Of a DNA stretch of 52,141 nucleotides, positions 37,261-50,418 are shown piece after piece (within the stretch, counting starts at the first letter, position 1; every line of letters begins with the position of its first letter). This DNA comes from Haplomitrium mnioides (lineage: Eukaryota; Marchantiophyta; Haplomitriopsida; Calobryales): contig JBNGIS010020671.1 in the NCBI GenBank assembly GCA_049999725.1, positions 1 to 52,141 of the forward strand. The letters run 5' to 3'. The position numbers and the translations under genes are program-made. The notes beneath the pieces were generated by a model, which saw nothing but the letters and a program-made list of their open reading frames with translations, searched no databases and had not been told where the DNA came from.

Positions 37261-39250
37261 AATATCCTTTGCACGGCTATTACATATAATCTATTGAGGT
37301 GTACATGGTTTCGACTATAACATATAGCAGTGCAAGACATACAATATCCTTTGCACGGGTATTACATATAATCTCTTAAGGTCTACATAGTTTCCACTAT
37401 TACACATAGCAGTGCAAGACATACAATATGCTTTGCACGGTTATTACATATAATCTCTTAAGGTCTATATAATTTCCACTACTACACATAGCAGTGCAAG
37501 AGATACAATATCCTTTGCAAGGCTATAACATATAAATTGTTGAGGTCTACATGGTTTCCATTATTACACATAGCAGTGCAAGACATACAATATCCTTTGC
37601 ACGGGTATTACATATAATCTCTTGAGGTCTATATGGTTTCCACTATTACACATAGCACTGCAAGACATACAATATCCTTTGCACGACTATTACATATAAT
37701 CTCTTGAGGTCTACATGGTTTCCACTATTACAAATAGCAGTGCAAGACATACAATATCCTTTCCACGGCTATTACATATAATCTCTTGAGGTCTACATGG
37801 TTTCAACTATTACACATAGCAATGCAAGACATACAATATGCTTAATACGGCTATTACATATAATCACTTGAGGTCTACATGGTTTCCACTATTACACATA
37901 GCAATGCAAGGCATACAATATCCTTTGCACGACTACTACACATAATCTCTTGAGGTCTACATGGATCCCACTATTACACATAGCAGGGCAAGACATACAA
38001 TATCCTTTCTACGGCTATTACATATAATCTCTTGAGGTCTACATGGTTTCAACTATTACACATAGCAGTGCAAGATATACAATGTCCTTTGCACGACTAT
38101 TACATATAATCTCTTAAGGTCTACATGGTTTCCACTATTATACATAGGAGGGCAAGACATACAATATCCTTTGCATGGCTATTACATATAATCTCTTGAG
38201 ATCTACATGGTTTCCAATATTACACATAGCAGTGCAAGACATACAATATCCTTTGCACGGATATTACATATAATCTCTTGAGGTCTGTACGGTTTCCACT
38301 ATTACACATAGTTGTGCAAGACATACAATATCCTTTGCATGGCTATTACATAAAATCTCTTGAGGTCTACATGGTTTTCACTATTACACATAGCAGCGCA
38401 AGACATACAATATCCTTCGTATCACTATTACATATAATCTCTTGAGGTCTACATGAATTCCACTATTACACATAGCACTACAAGACATACAATATCCTTT
38501 GTACGGCTATTTTATATAATCTCTTCAGTTCTACATGGTTTCCACTATTACACATAGCAGTGCAAGACATACAATATCCTTTGCACGGCTAATACATATA
38601 ATCTCTTGAGGTCTACATGGTTTCCACTATTACACATAGCAGTGCAGACATACAATATCCTTTGCACGACTATAACACATAATCTCTTGAGTTCTACATG
38701 GTTCCCACTATTACACATAGGAGGGCAAGATATACAATATCCTTTGCACGGATTGGATGGTTTCCGCTTTTACATACAATCTTTTGAGGTTTACATGGTG
38801 TCCACTATTACACATAGCAATGCAAGACATACATTTTCCTTTGCACGGATTGGATGGATTCGTCTATTACATATAATCTCTTGAGATCTACATGGTTTCC
38901 ACTATTACACATAGTAGTGCAAGACATACAATATCCTTTGCATGAATTGGATGCTTTCCGCTATTACATATAATCTATTGAGATCTACATGGTTTCCACT
39001 ATTACACATAGTAGTGCAAGACATACAATATCTTTTGCACGGCTATTACATATAGTCTCTTGAAGTCTACATGGTTTCCTGTATTACACGTAGTAGTGCA
39101 AGACATACAATATCCTTTGCACGAATTGGATAGTTTCCGCTATTACATATAGTCTCTTGAGGTGTATATGGTTTCCACTATTACACATAGCAGTGCAAGA
39201 CAAACAATATAATTTGCACGGCTATTACATATAATCTCTTGAGGTCTACA

Positions 39251-39741
39251 TGGTTATAACTATTACACATAGCAGTGCAAGACATACAATATCCTTTGCA
39301 TTACTATTACATATAATCGCTTGAAGTCTACATGGTTTCCACTATTACACATAGCAGTGCAAGACATACAACATCCTTTGCACAGCTATTACATGTAATC
39401 TCTTGAGGTCTACATGGTTAAAACTATAACACATAGCAGTGCAAGACATACAATATCCTTTGCATTACTATTACTTATAATCGCTTGAGGTCTACATGGT
39501 TTCCACTATTACACATAGCAGTGCAAGACATACAACATCCTTTGCACGGCTATTACATGTAATCTCTGGAGGTCTACATGGTTAAAACTATAACACATAG
39601 CACTGCAAGACATACAATATCCTTTGCATTACTATTACTTATAATCGCTTGAGGTCTACATGGTTTCCACTATTACACATAGCAGTGCAAGACATACAAT
39701 ATCCATTGCACGAATTGGATAGTTTCCACTACTACATATAG
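39251..39741. repeat. Three tandem copies of a 164-bp dimer
   Basis: Copies at 39251-39414, 39415-39578 and 39579-39741 share GGTTATAAC/GGTTAAAAC, TGCATTACTATTAC, ATAATCGCTTGA, CATACAACATCC and TACATGTAATC at an exact 164-bp (2 x 82) spacing. The second and third are nearly identical, and the third diverges near its end. Confidence 0.9.
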
Positions 39742-41116
39742 TCTCTTGAGGTCTATTTGGTTTCCACTATTACACATAGCAGTGCAAGACATAAAATATC
39801 CTTTGCACAACTATTACATATAATCTCTTGAGGTCTACATGGTTATAACTATTACACATAGCAGTGCAAGACATACAATATCCTTTGCACAACTACCACA
39901 TATAATCGCTTGAGGTCTACATGGTTTTCACTATTACACATAGCTGTGCAAGACATACAATATCCTTTGCATGGGTATTACATATAATGTCTTGAGGTCT
40001 ACATGGTTCCCACTATTACACATAACAGGGCAAGTCATACAATATCCTTTGCACGACTATTACATATATTCTCTTGAGGTCTACATGGTTTCCACTATTA
40101 CACATAGCAGTGCAAGACATACAATATCCTTTGCACGGATTGGATGGTTTCCGCTTTTACATACAATCTTTTGAGGTTTACATGGTGTCCACTATTACAC
40201 ATAGCAGTGCAAGACATACATTTTCCTTTGCACGGATTGGATGGTTTCCGCTATTACATATAATCTCTTGAGATCTACATGGTTTCCACTATTACACATA
40301 GGAGTGCAAGACATACAATATCTTTTGCACGGATTGGATGGTTTCCACTATTACATATAATCTCTTGAGATCTACATGGTTTCCACTATTACACATAGTA
40401 GTGCTAGACATACAATATCTTTTGCACGGCTATTACATATAGTCTCTTGAGGTCTACATGGTTTCAAGTATTACACATACTAGTGCAAGTTATACAATAT
40501 CCTTTGCACGAATTGGACAGTTTCCGCTATTACATATAGTCTCTTGAGGTCTATATGGTTTCCACTATTACACATAGCACTGCAAGACATACAATATCAT
40601 TTGCACGGCTATTACATGTAATCTCTTGAGGTCTACATGGTTTCGAGTATTACACATAGTAGTGCAACTTATACAATATCCTTTGCACGAATTGGATAGT
40701 TTCCGCTATTACATATAGTCTCTTGAGGTATATATGGTTTCTACTATTACACATAGTTGTGCAAGATATACAATATCCTTTGCACAGCTATTACATGTAA
40801 TCTCTTGAGGTCTACATGGTTATAACTATAACACATAGCAGTGCAAGACATACAATATCCTTTGCACGACTATTACATATAATCGCTTGAGGTCTACATG
40901 GTTTCCACTATTACACATAGCTGTGCAACACATACAATATCCTTTGCATGAGGATTATATATAATGTCTTGAGGTCTACATGGTTCCCACTATTACACAT
41001 AACAGGGCAAGTCATACAATATCCTTTGCACCACTATTACATATAATCTCTTGAGGTCTACATGGTTTCCACTCTTACACATAGCACTACAAGACATACA
41101 ATATCCTTTGCACGGG

Positions 41117-41313
41117 TATTACATATAATCTCTTGAGGTCTATATAGTTTCCACTACTACACATAGCAGTGCAAGACATACAATATCCTTTGCAAGGATA
41201 TAACATATAAATTTTTGTGGTCTACATGGTTTCTTTTATTACACATAGCAGTGCAAGACATACTATATCCTTTGCACGGCTATTACATATAATCTCTTGA
41301 GGTCTACATGGTT
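41117..41313. repeat. 197-bp tract identical to 36357-36553
   Basis: Carries zone-3 marker variants (ATAAATTTTTGTGG) while surrounded by zone-4 monomers, as expected for a transferred patch. Offset 4760 bp. Confidence 0.9.
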
Positions 41314-44300
41314 CCCACTATTACACATAGCAGGGCAAGACATACAATATCCTTTGCATGGCTATTACATATAATCTCTTGAGGTCTACATGGTTTCCAC
41401 TATTACATATAGGAGTGCAAGACATACAATATCCTCTGCACGGATTGGATGGTTTCCGCTTTCACATACAATCTTTTGAGGTTTACATGGTGTCTACTAT
41501 TCCACATAGCAGTGCAAGACATACATTTTCCTTTGCACGGATTGGATGGTTTCCACTATTACATATATTCTCTTGAGATCTACATGGTTTCCACTACTAC
41601 ACATAGTAGTGCAAGACATACAATATGTTTTGAACGGCTATTACATATACTCTCTTGAGGTCTACATGGTTTCCACTATTACACGTAGTAGTGCAAGACA
41701 TACAATATCCTTTGCACGAATTGAATAGTTTCGGCTATTACATATAGTCTCTTGAGGTCTATATGGTTTCCACTATTACACATAGCAGTGTAAGACATAC
41801 AATATCCTTTTCACGAGTATTACATATAATCTCTTGAGGTCTACATGGTTATAACTATTACACATAGTAGTGCAAGAGATACAATATCCTTTGCATGACT
41901 ATTACATATAATCGCTTGAGGTCTACATGGTTTCCACTATTACACATAGCAGTGCAAGACATACAAAATCCTTTGTATGGGTATTACATATAATCTCTTT
42001 AGGTCTACATGGTTTGCACTATTACACATAGCAGGGCAAGACATACAATATCCTTTCTACGGCTTATACATATCATCTCCTGAGGTCTACATGGTTTCCA
42101 CTATTACACAGTGGAAGACATACAATATGTGTGCAAGACATACAATATCCTTTGCATGGGTATTACATATAATGTCTTGAGGTCTACATGGTTTCCACTA
42201 TTACATATAGCAAGGGAAGACATACAATATCCTTTGCACAGCTATTACATATAATCTCTTGAGGTCTACATGATTTCGACTATTACACATAGCACTGCAA
42301 GACATACAATATGCTTTCCACGACAATTACATATAATCTCTTGAGGTCTACATGGTTTCCACTATTACACATAGCAGTGCAAGACAAACAATATCCTTTG
42401 CATGACAATTGCATATAATCCCTTGAGGTCTACATGGTTTCCACTATTATACATAGCAGTGCAAGACATACAATATCCTTTGTACGGATTGAATGGTTTC
42501 TGCTATTACATAAAATCTCTTGAGGTCTACACGGTTTCCACTATTACACATAGCATGGCAAAACATACAATATCCTTTGCATGGCTATTACATATAATCT
42601 CTTGAGGTCTATATGGTTTCGACTATTACACATAGAAGTGAAAGACATACAATATCCTTTGCACGGTTATTACATATAATCTCTTGAGGTCTATATAGTT
42701 TCCACTACTACATAGGAGTGCAAGACATACAATATCCTTTGGAGAACTATTACATATAATCTCGTGAGGTCTACATGGTTTCGATTATTACACATAGAAG
42801 TGCAAGACATACAATATCCTTTGCACGGCTATTACATATAATCTCTTGAGGTCTGTAGGGTTTCCACTATTACACATAGCAGTGCAAGACATACAATATC
42901 CTTTGCATGGCTAATACATAAAATCTCTTGAGGTCTACATGGTTTCCACTATTACACATAGGAGTGCAAGACATACAATAACCTTCGGACCACTATTACA
43001 TATAAGCTCTTGAGGTATACATGGTTTCCACTATTACACATAGCACTACAAGACATACAATATCCTTTGCACGGCTATTACATATAATCTCTCGAGGTCG
43101 ACATGGTTTCCACTATTACACATAGCAGTGCAAGACATACAATATCCTTTGTACGGCTATTACATATAATCCCTTGAGGTCTACATGGTTTCCACTATTA
43201 CACATAGCAGTGCAAGACATACAATATCCTTTGCACGACTATAACACATAATCTCTTGAGTTCTACATGGTTCCCACTATTACACATAGTAGGGCAAGAC
43301 AAACAATATTCTTTGTATGGCTATTACATATAATCTCTTGAGGTCTACATGGTTTCCACTATTACATATAGCAGTGCAAGACATACAATATCCTTTGCAA
43401 GGATTGGATGGTTTCCGCTTTTACATACAATCTTTTGAGGTTTACAAGGTGTCCACTATTACACATAGCAGTGCAAGACATACATTTTCCTTTGCACGGA
43501 TTGGATGGTTTCCGCTATTGCATATAATCTCTTGAGATCTACATGGTTTCCACTATTACACATAGTAGTGCAAGACATACAATACCTTTTGCACGGATTG
43601 GATGGTTTCCGGTAATACCTATAATCTCTTGAGATCTACATGGTTTCCACTATTACACATAGTAGTGCAAGACATACAATATCTTTTGCATGGCTAATAC
43701 ATATAGTCTCTTGAGGTCTACATGGTTTCCAGTATTACACGTAGTAGTGCAAGACATACAATATCCTTTGCACGAATTCGATAGTTTCCGCTATTACATA
43801 TAGTCTCTTGAGGTCTATATGGTTTCCACTATTACACATAGTAGTGCAAGACATACAATATCCTTTGCACGGCTAGTACATGTAATCTCTTGAGGTCTAC
43901 ATGGTTATAACTATTACACATAGCAGTACAAGACATACAATATCATTTGCATGACTATTACATATAATTGCTTGAGGTCTACATGGTTTCCACTATTACA
44001 GATAGCAGTGCAAGACATACAATATCCTTTGCACGAATTGGATAGTTTCCGCTCCTACATATAGTCTCTTGAGGTCTATATGGTTTCCACTATTACACAT
44101 AGCAGTGCAAGACATACAATATCCTTTGCACAACTACTACATATAATCTCTTGAGGTCTACATAGTTACAACTATAACACATAGCAATGCAAGACATACA
44201 ATATCCTTTGCACGACTATTACATATAATCGCTTGAGGTCTACATGGTTTCTACTATTACACATAGTTGTGCAAGACATACAATATCCTTTACATGGGTA

Positions 44301-46050
44301 TTACATATAATGTCTTGAGGTCTACATGGTTCCCACTATTACACATAACATGGCAAGTCATACAATATCCTTTGCACGGCTACTACATATAATCTCTTGA
44401 GGTCTACATCGTTTCCACTATTACACATAGCAATGCAAGACATACAATATCCTTTGCACGGCTATTACGTATAATCTCTTGAGGTCTACATGGTATCCAC
44501 CATTACACATAGCAGTGCAAGATATACAATATCCTTTCCACAGCAATTGCATATAATCTCTTGAGGTCTACATGGTTTCCACTATTATACATCGCAGTGC
44601 AAGACAAACAATATCCTTTGCACAGATTGAATGGTTTCTGCTATTACATAAAATCTCTTGAGGTCTACATGGTTTCCACTATTACACATAGCAGGGCAAG
44701 ACACACAATATCCTTTGCATGGCTATTACATATAATATCTTGAGGTCTATATGGTTTCCACCATTACACATAGAAGTGCAAGACATACAATATCCTTTGC
44801 ATGGTTATTATATATAATCTCTTGAGGTCTGTATAGTTTCCACTATTACACATAGCAGTGCAAGACATACAATATCCTTTGCACGACTATTACATATATT
44901 CGCTTGAGATCTACATGGTTTTTGATATTACACATAGCTGTGCAAGACATACAATAGTCTTTGCATGGGTATTATATATATTGTCTTGAGGTCTACATGG
45001 TTTCCACTATTACATATAGCAAGGGAACACATACAATATCCTTTGCACGGCTATTACATATAATATCTTGGGGTCTACATGGTTTCGACTATTACACATA
45101 GCAGTGCAAGAGAGACAATATCCTTTGCACGGCAATTGCATATAATCCCTTGAGGTCTACATGGTTTCCACTATTATAAATAGCAGTGCAAGACATACAA
45201 TATCCTTTGTACAGATTGAATGGTTTCTGCTATTACATAAAATCTCTTGAGATCTACATGGTTTCCACTATTACACATAGAAGAGCAAGACATACAATAT
45301 CCTTTCCATGGCTATTACATTTAATCTCTTCAGGTCTACATGGTTTCCATTATTACACATAGAAGTGCAAGACATACAATATCTTTTGCACGGTTATTAC
45401 ATATAATCTCTTGAGGTCTATATAGTTTCCACTACTAGATAGCAGTGCAAGACATACAATATCCTTTGGAAAGCTATTACATATAATCTCTTGAGGTCTA
45501 CATGGTTTCCACTATTACACATAGCAGTGCAAGACATACAATATCCTTTGCACGACTATAACAGATAATCTCTTGAGTTCTACATGGTTCCCACTATTAC
45601 ACATAGCAGGGCAAGATATACAATATCCTTTGTACAGCTATTACATATAATCTCTTGAGGTCTACATGGTTTCAACTATTACATATAGCAGTGCAAGACT
45701 TACAATATCCTTTGCAAGGATTGGATGGTTTCCGCTTATACATACAATCTTTTGAGGTTTACATGGTGTCCACTATTACACATAGTAGTGCAAGACATAC
45801 ATTTTCCTTTGCACGGATTGGATGGTTTCCGCTATTACATATAATCTCTTGAGATCTACATGGTTTCCACTATTACACATAGTAGTGCAAGACATACAAT
45901 ATCTTTTGCACGGATTGGATGGTTTCCGCTATTACATATAATCTCTTGAAATCTAGATGGTTTCCACTATTACACAAAGTAGTGCAAGACATACAATATC
46001 TTTTGCAAGGCTATTGCATATAGTCTCTTGAGGTCTACATGGTTTCCAGT

Positions 46051-47691
46051 ATTACACGTAGTAGTGCAAGACATACAATATCCTTTGCACGAATTGGATA
46101 GTTTCCGCTATTATATATAGTCTCTTGAGGTCTATATGGTTTCCACTATTACACATAGCAGTGCAAGACATACAATATCCTTTGCATAGCTATTACATGT
46201 AATCTCTTGAGGTCTACATGGTTATAACTATTACACATAGCACTGCAAGACATACAATATCCTTTGCATGACTATTACATATAATCGCTTGAGGTCTACA
46301 TGGTTTCTACTATTACACATAGCAGTGCAAGACATACAATATCCTTTGCATGGGTATTACATATAATCTCTTGAGGTCTACATGGTTTCCACTACTACAC
46401 ATAGCAGTGCAAGACATACAATATCCTTTCTACGGCTTATACATATAATCTCTTGAGGTCTACATGGTTTCCACTATGAGACATAGATGTGCAAGACATA
46501 CAATATTATTTCCGTGGCTATTACATATAATCTCTTGAGGTCTACATGGTTTGCACTATTACACATAGGAGTGGAAGACATACAATATCCTTTGCACGGC
46601 AAATACATATAATCTCTTGATGTCTACATGGTTTCAAGTATTACACATAGCACTGCAAGACATACAATATCCTTTGCACAGATTGGATGGTTTGCGCTAC
46701 TACATATAGTCTTCTGAGGTCTACGTGGTTTCCATTATTACACATAGCCGTGCAAGAAATACAATATCCTTCGCACGGCTATTACATATAATCTTTTGAG
46801 GTATACATGGTTTCCACTATTACACATATCAGTGCAAGACATACAATATCATTTGCATGGATTGGATGCTTTCGGCTATTACATATAATCTCTTAAGGTG
46901 TACATGGTTTTCATTATTACGCATGGCAGTGCAAGACATACAATATCCTTTGCACGGATTGGATGGTTTCCGCTATTACATATAATCTCTTGAGGTCTAC
47001 ATGGTTTCCACTATTACACATAGCAGTGCAAGACATAAAATATTCTTTGCACGACTATTACATATAATCTCTTGAGGTCTACATGGTTTCAAATATTACA
47101 TATAGCAGTGCAAGACATATAATATCCTTTGCACGGCTATTACATATAATCTCTTGAGGTCTACATGGTTTACACTATTACACATAGTACTGCAAGACAT
47201 ACAATATCCTTTGCATGGCTATTACATATAATCTCTTGAGGTCTACATGGTCTCCACTATTACACATAGCCTCGCACGACATAGAATATCCTTTCCACGG
47301 CTATTACATTTAATCTCTTGATGTCTACATGGTTTCCATTATAACAGATAGCAGTGCAAGACAGACAATATCCTTTGCATGGCTATTACATATAATCTCT
47401 TGAGGTCTGTATGGTTTCCACTATTACACATAGCAGTGCAATACATACAATATCCTTTGCACGGCTATTACATATAATCTCTTGAGGTCTACATGGTTTC
47501 CACTATTACACATAGCAGTGCAAGACATATAATATCCTTCGCACGACTATTACATATAATCTCTTGAGGTCTACATGGTTTCGACTATAACACATAGTAG
47601 TGCAAGACATACAATATCCTTTGTACGGCTATTACATATAATTGCTTGAGATCTTTATGGTTTCCACTATTACACATAGCAGTGCAAGACA
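46051..47691. repeat. Segmental duplication 4a
   Basis: Aligns with 50419-52141, at offset 4368 up to about 46430 and then 4450 (one extra 82-bp unit in the other copy). Landmarks are TACACGTAGTAGT (46053), the TTGCACTATTACACATAGG variant (46551), TAGTCTTCTGAGGTCTACG (46709) and TTTAATCTCTTGATGTC (47309). The right limit of the match is set by the window end, because its partner runs off the window. Confidence 0.8.
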
Positions 47692-48246
47692 TACCATATC
47701 CTTTGCATGGATGCTACACATAATCTCTTGAGGTCCATATGGTTCCCACTATTACACATAACAGGGCAAGTCATACAATATCCTTTGCACGGCTAATACA
47801 TATAATCTCTTGAGGTCTACATGGTTTCCACTATTACTCATAGTAGTGCAAGACATACAATATCCTTTGCACGGATTGGATGGTTTCCGCTTTTACATAC
47901 AATCTGTTGAGGTCTACATGGTGTCCACTATTACACATAGTAGTGCAAGACATACATTATCTTTTGCATGGTTCGATGGTTTCTGCTATTACATATAATC
48001 TCTTGAGATCTACATGGTTTCCACTATTACACATAGTAGTGCAAGACACACAATTTCTTTTGCATGGCTATTACATATATTCTCTTGAGGTCTACATGGT
48101 TTCCACTATTACACGTAGTAGTGCAAGACATACAATATCCTTTGCACGACTTGGATAGTTTCCGCTACTACATATAGTGTCTTGACGTCTTCATGGTTTC
48201 CGCTATTACACATAGCAGTGCAAGACATACAATATCCTTTGCATGA

Positions 48247-48425
48247 CTATTACACATAATCTCTTGAGGTCTACATGGTTTCCACTATTACACATAGCAG
48301 TGCAAGACATACAATATCCTTTGCACGGCTATTACATATAATCTCTTGAGGTCTACATGGTTGCCACTATTACACATAGCAGTGCAAGACATACAATATC
48401 CTTTGCACGGATTGGATGGTTTCCG
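48247..48425. repeat. Representative 179-bp dimer (82-mer plus 97-mer)
   Basis: 48247-48328 is an 82-bp unit (A 48247-48284, B 48285-48328). 48329-48425 is a 97-bp unit (A 48329-48366, B' 48367-48425). It is given as the reference for module boundaries used elsewhere in this annotation. Confidence 0.95.
48300..48326. other. Dyad in module B (representative copy)
   Basis: GTGCAA (48300-48305) and TTGCAC (48321-48326) are exact inverted copies separated by 15 nt. The same arms recur in a large share of monomers across the array and are absent from the 38-bp A-only units. Confidence 0.85.
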
Positions 48426-49814
48426 CTTTTACATACAATCTTTTGAGGTCTACATGGTGTCCACTATTACACATAGCAGTGCAAGACATACATTGTCCTT
48501 TGCATGGATTGGATGGTTTCCGCTATTACATATAATCTCTTAAGATCTACATGGTTTCCATTATTACACATAGTAGTGCAAGACATACAGTATCTTTTGC
48601 ACGGCTACTACATATAGTCTCTTGAGGTCTACATGGTTTCCACTATTATACGTAGCAGTGCGAGACATACAATATCCTTTGCACAAATTGGATAGTTTAC
48701 GCTATTACATATAGTCTCTTGAGGTCTATATGGTTTCCACTATTAAACATAACAGTGCAAGACATACAATATCCTTTGCACGACTATTACACATAATCTC
48801 TTGAGGTGTACATGGTTATACCTATCACACATAGCAGTGCACGACATACAATATCCTTTGGAAGGCTATTACATATAATCGCTTGAGGTCTACATGGTTT
48901 CCACTATTACACATAGCAGTGCAAGACATACAATAACCTTTGCATGGGTATTACATATAATGTCTTGAGGTCTACATGGTTTCCACTATTACATATAGCA
49001 GGGGAAGACATACAATAATCTTGGCACGGCTATTACATATAATCTTTTGAGGTCTACATGGTTTCGACTATTACACATAGCAGTGCAAGACATACAATAT
49101 CCTTTGCACGGCTACTACATATAATCTCTTGATGTCTACATGGTTTCCACTATTACACATAGCAGTGCAAGACATACAATATCCTTTGCATGGGTGTTAC
49201 ATATAATGTCTTGAGGTCTACATGGTTTCCACTATTACATATAGCAAGGGAAGACATACAATATCCTTTGCACGGCTATTACACATAATCTCTTGAGGTC
49301 TACATGGTTTCGACTATTACACATAGCAGTGCAAGACATACAATGTCCTTTGCACGGCTACTACATATAATCTCTTGAGGTATACATGGTTTCCACTATT
49401 ACACATAGCAGTGCAAGACATACAATATCCTTTGCACGGGAATTGCATATAATCTCTTGATGTCTACATGGTTTCAACTATTATACATAGTAATGCAAGA
49501 CATAAAATATCCTTTGCATGGATTGAATGGTTTCTGCTACTATATAAAATCTCTTCAGGTCTACATGGTTTCCACTATTACACATAGCAGGGCAAGACAT
49601 ACAATATCTTTTGCATGGCTATTACATATAATCTCTTGAGGTCTACATGGTTTCCACTATTACACATAGCAGTGCAAGACATACAATATCCTTTGCACGG
49701 ATTGAATAGTTTCCGCTTTTACATACAATCTCTTGAAGTCTACATGGTGTCCACTATTAACCATAGCAATGCAAGACATACATTTTGCTTTGCACGGATT
49801 GGATGGTTTCCGCT

Positions 49815-49873
49815 ATTACACATAGTAGTGCAAGACATACAATATCTTTTACACGGATTGGATGGTTTCCGCT
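49815..49873. repeat. Irregular B'-B' junction (A module missing)
   Basis: A B' module ending GGATGGTTTCCG runs straight into another starting CTATTACACATAGTAGTGC, without the 38-bp A between. The join is seamless because A and B' share their terminal sequences. Confidence 0.85.
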
Positions 49874-50418
49874 ACTACATATAATCTCTTGAGATCTACA
49901 TGGTTTTCACTATAACACATAGTAGTGCAAGACATACAATATCTTTTGCACGGTTATTACATATAGTCTCTTGAGGTCTACATGGTTTCTACTATTACAC
50001 GTAGTAGTGCAAGACATACAATATCCTTTGCACGAATTGGATAGTTTCTGCTAATACATGTAGTCTCTTGAGGTCTATATGGTTTCCACTATTACACATA
50101 GCAGTGCAAGACATACAATATCCTTTGCATGACCATTAGATAGAATCTCTTGAGGTCTACATGGTTTCCACTATTACACATAGCAGTGCAAGACATACAA
50201 TATCCTTTGCACGGCTATTAAATATAGTCTCTTGAGGTCTACATGGTTTCCACTATTACACATAGCGGTGCAAGACATACAATATCCTTCGCACGACTAT
50301 TACATAAAATCTCTTGAGGTCTAGATGGTTTCCACTATTACACATAGCACTACAAGACATACAATATTCTTTGCACGGCTATTAAATATAATCTCTTGAG
50401 GTCTACATGGTTTCCACT

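Larger units (their letters stand above)
29001..38600. repeat. Array zone 3: blocks with ATAAATTTTT and TTGAGTGG variants
   Basis: Marked by recurring CATATAAATTTTTG-type A modules (about 29.39, 30.31, 31.89, 32.24, 32.75, 33.76, 35.53, 36.44 and 37.53 kb), by TATACACAGCAGTGC with GATTGAGTGGTTTCTG and CATAAAATCTC, and by TATATAGTTTCCACTACTAC. The boundaries are approximate. Confidence 0.6.

Noticed and set aside
4128-49884. Many 60-92 residue open frames with similar peptides across the array
   Set aside because: They are translations of the satellite. Both monomer lengths are 1 modulo 3 and the 15-bp indel keeps frame, so the same peptide strings recur and end at the same repeat-borne stops. 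There is no conserved start context or codon bias.
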